Source of the DNA: Pseudomonadota bacterium
GTDB lineage: Bacteria > Pseudomonadota > Gammaproteobacteria > Steroidobacterales > Steroidobacteraceae
Length of the DNA stretch: 23,635 nt
Assembly (NCBI GenBank): GCA_021850555.1
Contig: JAJZLX010000640.1
Span: 1-23,635 of the forward strand
Reading direction: 5' to 3'
Positions 8,598-15,381 of this stretch are shown piece by piece; positions within the stretch are counted from its first letter, which is position 1; every line of letters begins with the position of its first letter. A program made the position numbers and the translations under genes. Under the pieces are notes generated by a model. That model was not told the DNA's origin. It searched no databases and worked only from the letters and a program-made list of their open reading frames with translations.

Positions 8598-9648
8598 CTA
8601 TGTTTGTCGGTTCATTGGATCGTCTACAACGTACCACTCCGGAATCGTCGCCCGCCATGTCGCCGATCCCTGCGATCCGTCAATAATGCAGGTCAGTCGG
8701 GTAAGCGATTGGTCGCGGGCGCTCAGCCACGGCACGATGACCCTTGTCTTCCAGGTGAGCGTTGGCGGAAGCCGCTGGATCAATCCTGACAACGGTCCGG
8801 CGCCATGGCGCCGAAGAGCGTCTGTGAACTCGCCGACGGCGCCCGCCGCCAGGTCGGGAATAGCCACGAGGTCTTCCAGAGCAAGGCTGCCGTCGTCGGA
8901 CTTTGCCGTGCCGCACCGGAGATGGCCCATCATCGGGCCTCCCTGGTTGGAGTAAGCCCGGCCAAACAGCTCCGTTAGCTTGGTCAGTTGCGGCACGTTC
9001 GCCGCCACCTCGTCCTCGTCAATAATGAACATCACGTCCTGGCCCGCCGCCGATAGACCGCTGACTAGAAAGACGCTGAGGTAGATCACCCACATCAGCC
9101 GATCCGCAACGGCCGGCTTCCAAAAGGCGCGCAACTCCTCGCGCACCTCATCGCCGAGTCCGATTCGCGGTCGCCAACTTGTCGACCGCGAAGGTCACGA
9201 GCACGCCGTCTACTAGACTCGCCAGCCGCAGGAACGGTGCGAGAGCACGACGCCGAAGCCCGTCGTTCAGGGTCTTGAACGACATGCGCCGGTGGTGAGT
9301 GAAAAATTGCGCTCGGAAGGCGGCTTGGGTCGCCAGCCACGGCCCGTTCCGGTCCAGATCGAAGACCAGAAAGCTGAATGTCTCGTAGGGTTGCAACTTC
9401 TGGCTTCCACCGATGTCGCACGTTACGAGCAGTTGGCGCCCACGGCCGCCTTGCATGAGCAGCGGCCGATGACGAGCGAGAGCCCTATCGAATATCCCCG
9501 CCAATCCGGTCCCAAGTCCGGTGCGGCTGAAGCATCCCTGAAGCGGATCCCTCAGGCTAGCCAAGGCGGGAGAACATCGACCGCTGGCGGGGGAGCACCA
9601 GTCGGTCGTTCCAAGAAACCGTCCTGGCGCGAGGCTTCTGAGCTCCAT
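8598..9648 (-). pseudogene. DUF3800-like gene with one apparent frameshift
   Basis: Two adjacent frames together read as one protein of about 350 aa. The first (9648-9148) contains LLVTCDIGGSQKL, KTLNDGLRRRALAPFLRLA and VLVTFAVDK, then stops shortly after ATANRTRR. The second resumes as GLGDEVREELRAFWKP and continues through MFIIDEDEVAAN and LRCGTAKSDDGS to IPEWYVVDD. The acidic positions (CDIGG, FAVDK, IIDED) and the block order resemble DUF3800-type proteins with a presumed RNase H-like fold. The break lies at about 9148-9175; skipping one base (equivalent to a 1-nt insertion) restores the frame. The 5' start at 9648 overlaps tcmP-2 by 92 nt; TTG starts near 9560-9520 are alternatives. It is either a real inactivation or a sequence error. 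The DUF3800 assignment is by eye and tentative. Confidence 0.6.
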
Positions 9649-10813
9649 TTTCGCTGATGATGAACAACTCGCCTTCCTCGCGCAGCAGGATCAACTGCCG
9701 CGAAAGAATGTCAGACGTCACCGGCGTATCGTTGCAGTTGCCGGCGAACAGGGTCTCGACCGCCAGGCCGGCGCCATCGCGAGTAGCCGCATGGATCATG
9801 CGCGGCAGTTGCTCAACAACAGCGGCCTCCGATCGCCGCATCGCGTCGTCATCGAACACGAAATCGAACAGGCCCTGTCGAAGATCCCTTGACGGATCGA
9901 ATCCAAGGGCAAAGCAGCCGGCACCGCCGTGGTGCTGAAAATGATTGTTCAAGCGCCAGTGAAGCTTGCCCATCTCATCCCTGGCCTGCCGGTGGTTCGA
10001 CAAATGCAGCAGCCAGTACGACCGATGGCTGTCCACAGAATGGATGAAGAAGGGGGTGTAGAATCTGGCCCCGGTACGCTCCTGGACGTGGCGATAGAGG
10101 CCATTCTGAATCAAGAACCGCCAGCCGTCGCCGTTCCGCATGTCCGTGAGGGCGCGAACGTCCTCGCGCCCCATCTCAATCGCCAGCAACGCCGCGCTTT
10201 CCGCCGTTTTGACGGACAGGAAGTCGATAAGGGAGTCGACCGCGAACGTCAGGAGGATTTCTGGGTTGCGGAGGTTGGCCAGCAACGCGCGGATCGTAGC
10301 CAGGCGCACGTCGCTCCAGCCGTACTGATCCAGGAAAAACAACGACCGATGGGCTGTGCCCTTGCGCTGAATGCGCTCGACGATCCCCGGACACGCTTCC
10401 TCGAAGGTGGAGCAGATCAGGAAGATATCGGCGCCGATCCGCGCTCCTTGGCCACGTTTGATCAGGAGGTCTCTCAGATACGCGATGTGGTCGGCGTTCT
10501 CGTCGACAAAGACGAAGTCCGCACGGACCTGGAAGCCCTTGGTCCGTGCCGCATTCAACGCCGCGTCCGCCTGTTGGACGGCGCGCAGCAGCCGCAGCGG
10601 CGATCCCTCCGCTTCGCCCTGTCCCCTCCGATAGATGCCGCCGCCACAGAAGCCATCCACGACTGTGAGGTTGAGCATGGTCTGGCTGGGCGTGCGGGTC
10701 AGCCGCTCGATGTAGATGCCGAGGTACTGCTCGAAGATCTCGTGCTTGGCGACGCTGTGCTCGCCGAGCAGGGGTGGCGGTTCGCCGATCCGCCAGTCAT
10801 ATCCGTTGCTCAT
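9557..10813 (-). CDS. tcmP: Three-Cys-motif partner protein (TcmP family), copy 2
   Basis: A 418-aa protein of the three-Cys-motif partner family, which is defined by genetic linkage to PF07505 proteins. It has a SAM-methyltransferase-like Rossmann start VVDGFCGGG at 51-59, an acidic strand end FVFVDEN at 100-106 and a motif IV-like LFFLDQYGW at 158-166. The middle carries HRSYWLLHLSNH at 263-274, and the end (about 370-415) reads as a small winged-helix-like domain (RQLILLREEGELF). The motif IV position is LDQYGW rather than the usual (D/N)PP(Y/F), so methyltransfer is not assured. The start ATG overlaps the stop of copy 1 in an ATGA, showing translational coupling. It is clearly diverged from copy 1 and longer, so the two are not recent duplicates. 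Substrate unknown. Confidence 0.8.
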   Translation of the reverse strand: MSNGYDWRIGEPPPLLGEHSVAKHEIFEQYLGIYIERLTRTPSQTMLNLTVVDGFCGGGIYRRGQGEAEGSPLRLLRAVQQADAALNAARTKGFQVRADFVFVDENADHIAYLRDLLIKRGQGARIGADIFLICSTFEEACPGIVERIQRKGTAHRSLFFLDQYGWSDVRLATIRALLANLRNPEILLTFAVDSLIDFLSVKTAESAALLAIEMGREDVRALTDMRNGDGWRFLIQNGLYRHVQERTGARFYTPFFIHSVDSHRSYWLLHLSNHRQARDEMGKLHWRLNNHFQHHGGAGCFALGFDPSRDLRQGLFDFVFDDDAMRRSEAAVVEQLPRMIHAATRDGAGLAVETLFAGNCNDTPVTSDILSRQLILLREEGELFIISENGAQKPRARTVSWNDRLVLPRQRSMFSRLG

Positions 10814-11721
10814 TTGGCGGATGGCCCGGCACGACGCTCGCCCAGGCGCTCACCCATTTTCAGGATGTAGTCTGCGCCTTCCTGACCCTTCGGATGGGGA
10901 CCGGCCCAGAGCAGATAGTAGAGTGGCATGCCCCTCGTGTTCCGGATGAGGCGGGGCGTCGAGACCTGTCCGAACACCGCCTTTAGATTGGAGCGGTACA
11001 GCTTCAGGAGGCGATCGGAATAGTCTTCGCGTTTTTCGAATCCAGAAGTGGCGAACAGGCCGCTTCGCTCCTTGTAGACCTCGGCGAACCACGCGCGTGA
11101 GCCGAAGTACGCATCAAGCGTCTTGGCCCAGGCGTCGGGAACCTCCCCCGAGTTCGGCAGCATGCGCTGGATCGCCATATTCAGCGCGAAGTTGACCACG
11201 ACTTCGAATAGACCTGTGTCGGCTAGCTTTTGAATGCTGGACCAATCCACCTTGGCGCCAAACGGATCAAGAAAAGCAATTCCTCGGTGGGACGCCTTTG
11301 AGATCGACCGCGATGTAATCCAATCAATGCCCGCGGCGGCGTCCATGTGCAAAACGTCAATATGGCGCGATCCGCCATATTCTTGCTTCATCGCTTCCAG
11401 TTCGTCGCCGCGCGCCCGATCAGGTTCGATGAACACGTACCGGGAGAACGGATTGGCGACATCGAGCGCGACTCTCGGCGAGCCGTCGACCAACTCACGC
11501 TGCTCTGCGTCGACCTCCTGCTCATCGAGAAAGAGCGGCGTCCCGGTCGCGTCGTTCTTGGGCTCGGCGCGGACCACAGCCCGGCCGCCGCCGGCGAAGG
11601 CGTCGACGTAGATGGTTCGCCACGGCTGGTTCTTCAGGACCTTGGTATAGAAGTCGAGGTAGCGGCCAAGCGCGTCGAGTTTTTCCTTAGCCCAAGGCCC
11701 TACGACCGCAATGTCCGGCAC
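10810..11721 (-). CDS. tcmP: Three-Cys-motif partner protein (TcmP family), copy 1
   Basis: A 303-aa protein with IYVDAFAGGG at 37-46 (Rossmann motif I-like), YVFIEPDRARGDEL at 95-108 (acidic residue after strand 2), HMDAAAG at about 125-131 and AFLDPFGAKVDW at 149-160 (motif IV-like DPFG). The C-terminal part contains MPLYYLLWAGPHPKG. These match the methyltransferase-like TcmP family that accompanies PF07505 proteins. Translation begins at GTG 11721, sharing one base with the TAG of the DUF5131 gene (TAGTG), and ends in the ATGA overlap with copy 2. It is therefore the middle gene of a tightly coupled trio. The enzymatic reaction is not known to me. Confidence 0.82.
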   Translation of the reverse strand: MPDIAVVGPWAKEKLDALGRYLDFYTKVLKNQPWRTIYVDAFAGGGRAVVRAEPKNDATGTPLFLDEQEVDAEQRELVDGSPRVALDVANPFSRYVFIEPDRARGDELEAMKQEYGGSRHIDVLHMDAAAGIDWITSRSISKASHRGIAFLDPFGAKVDWSSIQKLADTGLFEVVVNFALNMAIQRMLPNSGEVPDAWAKTLDAYFGSRAWFAEVYKERSGLFATSGFEKREDYSDRLLKLYRSNLKAVFGQVSTPRLIRNTRGMPLYYLLWAGPHPKGQEGADYILKMGERLGERRAGPSAK

Positions 11722-12458
11722 TAGAGGCTGCTCGCCTGCGCGCCGGGGAATTCACTCCACTCCCGGCCATCCAGCTCGCGCCCCCCCGATTTGGGCCGTA
11801 TCCCACCCCATTGCTTGAAGAAGAAAGCGACATTCTGCTCGACGCATTGATCGCGGACTTCGCGCACCCATTCGAGATGGATGGGGCGGGCACCGGGACC
11901 CGACTCGCCGCCGGCGATCACCCAGTCGATCCCGCCCAGATCGATCTGGCCGACGGCGCCGATCAGCGGCTCGATTGACAGGAACCGCACGCCGGCGGGA
12001 CTGGCCCGCAGATGCTTGATCCGCGCTGCGCCCTCGGCGTCTTCTACGGATACGCCGCACCAAATGTGCGCCGGCCCCCTAGTGTCGCCATACCGGAACC
12101 GGAGATAATCGCGCATCAGGGAGCTGCGCTTCGTTAGCACCTGGAAGACGTGCCAGTCCGCCGTCTCCATCGTATCGAAAACGCGATCGACAAACGCGCG
12201 AGGCACGTTCTTGTGGAACAGATCGCTCATCGAATTCACGAAGATCATGCGCCGCCGCTTCCACTTGATCGGCTGCTCCAGCCGCTCGGGCCGCAGCGTC
12301 AGATCAAAACCAGTTGCAAAGGGATGGCCGGGTACACCGCGCCAGCGTTCTGAGAATCGCTCAGCGTAACAATTGTCGCAGCCGCGCGTGATCTTCGTGC
12401 AGCCCGTCACTGGGTTCCACGTTGCATCCGTCCACTCGATCGCGCTTCCGTCAGCCAT
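11721..12458 (-). CDS. Three-Cys-motif protein, phage Gp37/Gp68 family (DUF5131, PF07505)
   Basis: A 245-aa protein with the family hallmark near the N-terminus: WNPVTGC20TKITRGC27DNC30YAE, a C-x6-C-x2-C triad. It is followed by FVNSMSDLFH (about 73-82), FQVLTKRS (about 100-107), WCGVSVED, LSIEPLIG and WVIAGGESGPGARP, all typical of PF07505. The Cys triad and TIM-barrel-like strand pattern recall radical-SAM/photoproduct-lyase-type iron-sulfur proteins, but the spacing differs from CX3CX2C and the activity is not established. ATG at 12458 has GGTGAG a few nt upstream and a promoter-like sequence 28 nt away. It is the first gene of the leftward block and overlaps the first TcmP gene by one base. 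Family assignment is strong; function is open. Confidence 0.9.
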   Translation of the reverse strand: MADGSAIEWTDATWNPVTGCTKITRGCDNCYAERFSERWRGVPGHPFATGFDLTLRPERLEQPIKWKRRRMIFVNSMSDLFHKNVPRAFVDRVFDTMETADWHVFQVLTKRSSLMRDYLRFRYGDTRGPAHIWCGVSVEDAEGAARIKHLRASPAGVRFLSIEPLIGAVGQIDLGGIDWVIAGGESGPGARPIHLEWVREVRDQCVEQNVAFFFKQWGGIRPKSGGRELDGREWSEFPGAQASSL

Positions 12459-12486
12459 TATCTCACCAACCGAACAAGCTAAGCAT

Positions 12487-12514
12487 ATTATACTTTGAAC
12501 AAAACAAGAACAAT
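12487..12514 (-). promoter_or_regulatory. Predicted promoter of the DUF5131-TcmP block
   Basis: On the minus strand a perfect TATAAT lies at 12492-12487, with TTGTTC (spacer 15) or ATTGTT (spacer 16) as the -35 at about 12514-12508. It is 28 nt before the DUF5131 ATG. This AT-rich patch stands out in the GC-rich surroundings, so it likely drives the whole leftward block. Confidence 0.6.
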
Positions 12515-12595
12515 GGGCAGCCGATCTGCCGGCTTTGAACCGAGCGAGCTTCCGTTTGCCCAGTCAGATCGACGCGGACCGAACGTGGACATGAC

Positions 12596-12922
12596 TCAGG
12601 CAATGGCCCGTAGGCCCTTGGCTTTAACCAAATTCAAAAGCTTCAGCGATGGCCCATCCGGGCGTTTCTCACCTCGCTCCCATTTGCTGACGGCGTCCTT
12701 CCGAACATTGAGGTAGTGCGCGAAGACGGGCTGGGAGACCTGCTCGCGCTCGCGTAGCGCCCGGATTTCCTCCGGGGTGAACTGCTCGACCGGGGTAAGG
12801 CATAGGGCGTTGAACTCGCGCATGGTCGCCTTGTCCACGAGCCCGGCCTTGTGGAGGCCGGCCGCGGTCTTGTAGACCGAGGCGAGGATACCGCCTTCAA
12901 CCTTGTTCTTCGTCGCCGCCAT
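12596..12922 (-). CDS. XRE-family HTH antitoxin (HigA/YiaG-like)
   Basis: A 108-aa protein with a C-terminal Cro/C1-type helix-turn-helix: FTPEEIRALREREQVSQPVFAHYLNV then KDAVSKWERGEKRP. The N-terminal half is helical and probably contacts the toxin. ATG at 12922 is preferred over 12937 because GAGG lies about 9 nt upstream. The gene overlaps the RelE-like toxin gene by 26 nt, giving the toxin-first order usual for this HigBA-like type. It would neutralise the toxin and repress the operon. The family is well supported; the exact TA subclass is less certain. Confidence 0.85.
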   Translation of the reverse strand: MAATKNKVEGGILASVYKTAAGLHKAGLVDKATMREFNALCLTPVEQFTPEEIRALREREQVSQPVFAHYLNVRKDAVSKWERGEKRPDGPSLKLLNLVKAKGLRAIA

Positions 12923-13289
12923 CGTTTTCAACCTCATTCAATTCGCCGGCGGTCTGAGCCGCCTCGAGCTGCTCCTCCAAAAACCCGAGCAGCACGTCCG
13001 CCAACCGCTTCAGGGCTTTCAGCTCCTTCGCCGGCACATTTGCCTTGTCGCTCTTGGCGAAGCCATGGGCGAAGAAGCTGTGGCTCCCGACCCGAAACAG
13101 GATGATTGTTCGGAACCCGCCTGACTTGCCGCCGCCTTGCCGGGCGACGCGCTGCTTGAACACACCACCACCCAAATCGGCGTCGTAGTGGCCGGCCGCC
13201 ACATCCTGAGCGGCTTGGAGCAACTTCGCATCGGCTAGGCCCGCCTTTCGGGCAAACCGGGCAAACTCCTTCGTGACATAAACGCTCAT
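12897..13289 (-). CDS. RelE/ParE-family toxin
   Basis: A 130-aa toxin of the RelE/HigB-like group. Diagnostic blocks are FARFARKAGLADAKLLQA, DADLGGGVFKQRVARQGGGKSGGFRTII and HSFFAHGFAKSDKANV, followed by an ELKALKRLA helix. The basic and aromatic residues (K, R, R, F-x-GFAK) occupy the positions used by related ribosome-dependent mRNA interferases. The acidic C-terminal tail of about 30 residues is an extension and overlaps the antitoxin start. It lies directly downstream of the integrase gene on the same strand with its own promoter, as is common for maintenance modules on integrative elements. Ribosome-dependent mRNA cleavage is inferred from the family. Confidence 0.85.
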   Translation of the reverse strand: MSVYVTKEFARFARKAGLADAKLLQAAQDVAAGHYDADLGGGVFKQRVARQGGGKSGGFRTIILFRVGSHSFFAHGFAKSDKANVPAKELKALKRLADVLLGFLEEQLEAAQTAGELNEVENDGGDEEQG

Positions 13290-13290
13290 T

Positions 13291-13309
13291 CTCGGCTGTA
13301 CCCGCCGAG
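13291..13309. promoter_or_regulatory. Probable TA operator (inverted repeat)
   Basis: CTCGGC and GCCGAG form a perfect 6-bp inverted repeat with a 7-nt spacer, lying between the predicted -10 box and the toxin ATG at 13289. That is where an antitoxin or TA complex would bind for autoregulation. The binding protein is inferred; an mRNA hairpin hiding the ribosome binding site is an alternative. Confidence 0.45.
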
Positions 13310-13318
13310 CACGAGAGA

Positions 13319-13347
13319 AATATAGCTCTTAGGACTACAGAATTCAA
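13319..13347 (-). promoter_or_regulatory. Predicted promoter of the toxin-antitoxin operon
   Basis: Minus-strand TTGAAT (13347-13342), a 17-nt spacer and TATATT (13324-13319) make a near-consensus sigma-70-type promoter overlapping the integrase stop codon. It sits 30 nt before the toxin start, so the TA pair need not depend on integrase transcription. Confidence 0.6.
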
Positions 13348-14693
13348 GCGGCATCGACACGGCGGACCCCTTGCCCAGAGGGTCGGACCAGCCGCCTATC
13401 GGACTGTCGAACAGGGGCCGTACTCAGGGCCTGTTCGATCTCCTCTGCGACCTTGTCGGCCGCCAGAAGCAAAGCCTTGTCGAGGTGGACATAGCGCTGG
13501 GTGACGCCCCGCCCGGTGTGTCCCAGCAGGCCCGCGATGGTCAGTTCGGAAAACCCAAGGTCTCCGGCAACGCTGGCGAAGGTATGCCGAAGAACGTGGG
13601 GTGTTACGCCCTCGAGCTTGGCCACCAGGCAGAGCAGCTGGAGCACCCGGACGACGCCAACGAAGTGGCCGTCGCCAGTCTCGCTCGGGAAGACGTAGGG
13701 ATTCTCTTCCCCGCCTGATGGTTGGGCCAGAAGCAGCTTGAGGGCCGGCTGGCCGACGGCGCGAAGCTGCGCGCCGCTCTTCGTCCTGGGAAAACGTACA
13801 CATGGGGCGTCCGGATCGATCCAGGCTCGTTCCAGCGTCAGGGCCTCCATTCGGCGAAAACCGGTGAGAAGCATGAGGCGGATCGCGGCCAGCGCAACCG
13901 GGCTTTCTTCGTCGGCCTGCTGGATCGCCTTCCCGAGCGCCGCGATCTCTCCCAGCGATAAGCGCCGCTCGACCTTGTTGTCCGTGCTGACCTTTCGGAC
14001 GCCCTTTGCCGGATTATGGCTGATGAAGTGAAGCCTAGCCGCCTGTTCGAAGATCGTGTGCAACATCCCGACCGTGCGGCCTGCGACGCCAGCGCCGCCG
14101 GTGGTTATGCCGCCGCGGCCCTTCCGAGGCTTGGCGGTCTTGCCGGCGACGACATCGGCCTGAAAGCGTTCGATGTCGGCCAGCGTCAGACTTTCGACCT
14201 TCCGGTCTCCGAGGAGGGGGCGGACATGGGTCTCAATCCGGCTGCGGTCGAGGGCCAGGGTCTTCTTGGCGATCGGGCGGCGGCGGCGGCCGAGCAGTTC
14301 GCCGCTTTCCGCCTTTTCGAGATACCAGTCGCAGATCTCCGCCACCGTGGAGGCGGTGCGCGCGGCGCGCTTTTCCGCGACAGGGTCGGCTCCCTGCGCG
14401 ACGCCGCTGAGCTTGCTACGTGCGAGCTTACGCGCTTCCTCCGCGGTCAATTCGACCACAGAGCCGAGGGTCAGGCGTTTGCTCCTGCCTTCGGCGTTTC
14501 GGTACTGGATGATGTAGGCGCCTGCGCCGGTCGGCTTGAAGCGAACACCAAAGCCTCGCAGTTCGTCGTCCCAGGCGACAACGTCCTTCTTTGTGGCACG
14601 GCCGGCGTAGCGGGCTTTCGTGCCATCGACATCACTCGGGTTGGCTTTCTTGGGACGAAGGGCATCGACAAGTCGCTTTGTGATCCTCGCCAT
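13344..14693 (-). CDS. int: P4-type tyrosine integrase of the element
   Basis: A site-specific tyrosine recombinase of 449 aa. Residues 1-100 form the DUF4102 arm-binding domain typical of P4-like integrases (ITKRLVDALRP, WDDELRGFGVRF, YRNAEGRSKRLTLG). The core-binding SAM-like domain spans about 115-235. The catalytic domain holds R280 in LLTGFRRMEAL, K305 in RTKSG, H366-x2-R369 in HVLRHTFAS, H392 in LLGHTG and the nucleophile Y401 in TQRYVHLD, so the set is complete. ATG at 14693 has GGAGG upstream. The start faces the tRNA-Gly 3' core about 175 bp away, so this enzyme very likely catalysed integration at that site. A basic 25-residue tail follows the catalytic domain. No disruption is seen. 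Confidence 0.95.
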   Translation of the reverse strand: MARITKRLVDALRPKKANPSDVDGTKARYAGRATKKDVVAWDDELRGFGVRFKPTGAGAYIIQYRNAEGRSKRLTLGSVVELTAEEARKLARSKLSGVAQGADPVAEKRAARTASTVAEICDWYLEKAESGELLGRRRRPIAKKTLALDRSRIETHVRPLLGDRKVESLTLADIERFQADVVAGKTAKPRKGRGGITTGGAGVAGRTVGMLHTIFEQAARLHFISHNPAKGVRKVSTDNKVERRLSLGEIAALGKAIQQADEESPVALAAIRLMLLTGFRRMEALTLERAWIDPDAPCVRFPRTKSGAQLRAVGQPALKLLLAQPSGGEENPYVFPSETGDGHFVGVVRVLQLLCLVAKLEGVTPHVLRHTFASVAGDLGFSELTIAGLLGHTGRGVTQRYVHLDKALLLAADKVAEEIEQALSTAPVRQSDRRLVRPSGQGVRRVDAA

Positions 14694-14711
14694 CGCGCAC
14701 CGCCTCCGATT

Positions 14712-14748
14712 TGCTTACCCGAATTGCAGCATAGCACGCGGGTAAGCA
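14712..14748. repeat. 10-bp inverted repeat between int and att core
   Basis: TGCTTACCCG (14712-14721) and CGGGTAAGCA (14739-14748) are perfect inverted copies separated by 17 nt, just upstream of the integrase ribosome binding site. Such repeats here may be integrase arm-type sites or an operator for an excisionase. The site is about 120 bp inside the core. Confidence 0.6.
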
Positions 14749-14866
14749 GGAGGGAGAAAAGCAGGGCGTAGGCCAGCGACATCAGGGCAGGACCAAACCC
14801 TTGTTTTATATGCGTTATTCAAAGTGGAGCGAAGCGCGTCGCGGCAGAGAGTAGGGTCTGCCGCCT

Positions 14867-14912
14867 CTTGCCAAGGTTGGGGTCGAGGGTTCGAATCCCT
14901 TCGCCCGCTCCA
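14867..14912 (+). other. Attachment core: tRNA-Gly(GCC) 3' fragment
   Basis: The stretch starts in the anticodon loop (TTGCCAA with anticodon GCC), covers the variable region and T-arm (GAGGGTTCGAATCCCTT), the acceptor 3' strand CGCCCGC, discriminator T and CCA. No matching 5' half (acceptor GCGGGCG and D-arm) precedes it, so it is not a working tRNA. It is the duplicated 3' end left when an element integrates into a tRNA gene. Because the fragment reads 5' to 3' on the plus strand with only the 3' part present, the element lies on its left and the intact tRNA-Gly should be at the far left end, outside the window. Confidence 0.88.
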
Positions 14913-14940
14913 GATTGTCTCAAGGAAATCAGCGGTTTAG

Positions 14941-14965
14941 AGCGGTCCTTCAGGGCCGCTTTTTG
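14941..14965 (+). terminator. Intrinsic terminator behind the tRNA-Gly core
   Basis: AGCGGTCC, loop TTCA and GGGCCGCT form an 8-bp stem (one G-T pair), followed at once by a run of T. It lies 28 nt after CCA. It looks like the native terminator of the tRNA-Gly gene, which suggests that the DNA just right of the core is original chromosomal flank. Confidence 0.8.
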
Positions 14966-15381
14966 CTTCCCCGGCCCCCGGGCGATTGTCGGGAAAGCAC
15001 TGGGGAAGCAGCGGGGGGCGGGCTGTGGCGGGCGCATGGCGTCTATTGGCATGGCTAGGTCCTCGGATCTGTCGTAACCAGCCGGTCCCAGACCGTATGC
15101 ACGCTGGCCACGATGCTTGCCGCCGCTTCGAGCAGGTTCGCTTTGCTGGAGCGCGATGCTTGTCCTCGGATTTGCTGTCCCCGCCTTCTGGGTGAAGGCA
15201 CCAGCATTATCGCTCCGCTTCCAAGGCAGCCCGATGAATCGGCCTGACGAGGGGCAGCAAGTCAAGGACGCGCGCCAAGCTTCGACCGACTGAAGGCGTA
15301 GCGGCCGCCGATCCAGCGCGCAAGTTGCTTTCGCCGACGCCAGCAACGGCCTGTGCTGCCACTCGTTGGCTGCGCCCAAAA
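14966..15381. other. Unassigned intergenic stretch between att flank and druE
   Basis: I see no supported gene. A minus-strand frame of 186 codons (14819-15379) is open, but it runs through the terminator and the tRNA core and ends in the familiar spurious peptide GIRTLDPNLGKRRQTLL made by reading tRNA-Gly DNA backwards. The DNA may hold remnants of earlier insertions at this site. Confidence 0.5.

Larger units (their letters stand above)
1..14912. mobile_element. Right-hand portion of an integrative element at tRNA-Gly carrying defence cargo
   Basis: The right boundary is set by the tRNA-Gly 3' core, with a complete integrase next to it and a TA pair behind. The left end is outside the window, so total size and any conjugation or phage genes are unknown. 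The visible cargo is an HTH-helicase operon, a Gabija-like operon with a nuclease and a DUF5131-TcmP block. No structural, replication or transfer genes are visible, which fits a genomic island or satellite-like element better than a prophage. Confidence 0.75.

Noticed and set aside
9929..10870. Plus-strand ORF of 313 codons opposite tcmP-2
   Set aside because: Antisense shadow of a gene with strong family motifs on the minus strand; typical long antisense frame in GC-rich DNA.
14867..14912. A functional tRNA-Gly gene
   Set aside because: The 5' acceptor strand, D-arm and 5' half of the anticodon stem are missing; only the 3' part remains.
14819..15379. Minus-strand ORF of 186 codons over the att region
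   Set aside because: It translates the tRNA-Gly fragment and the terminator backwards and ends in a peptide commonly seen as a false gene call at tRNA 3' ends; no ribosome binding site.
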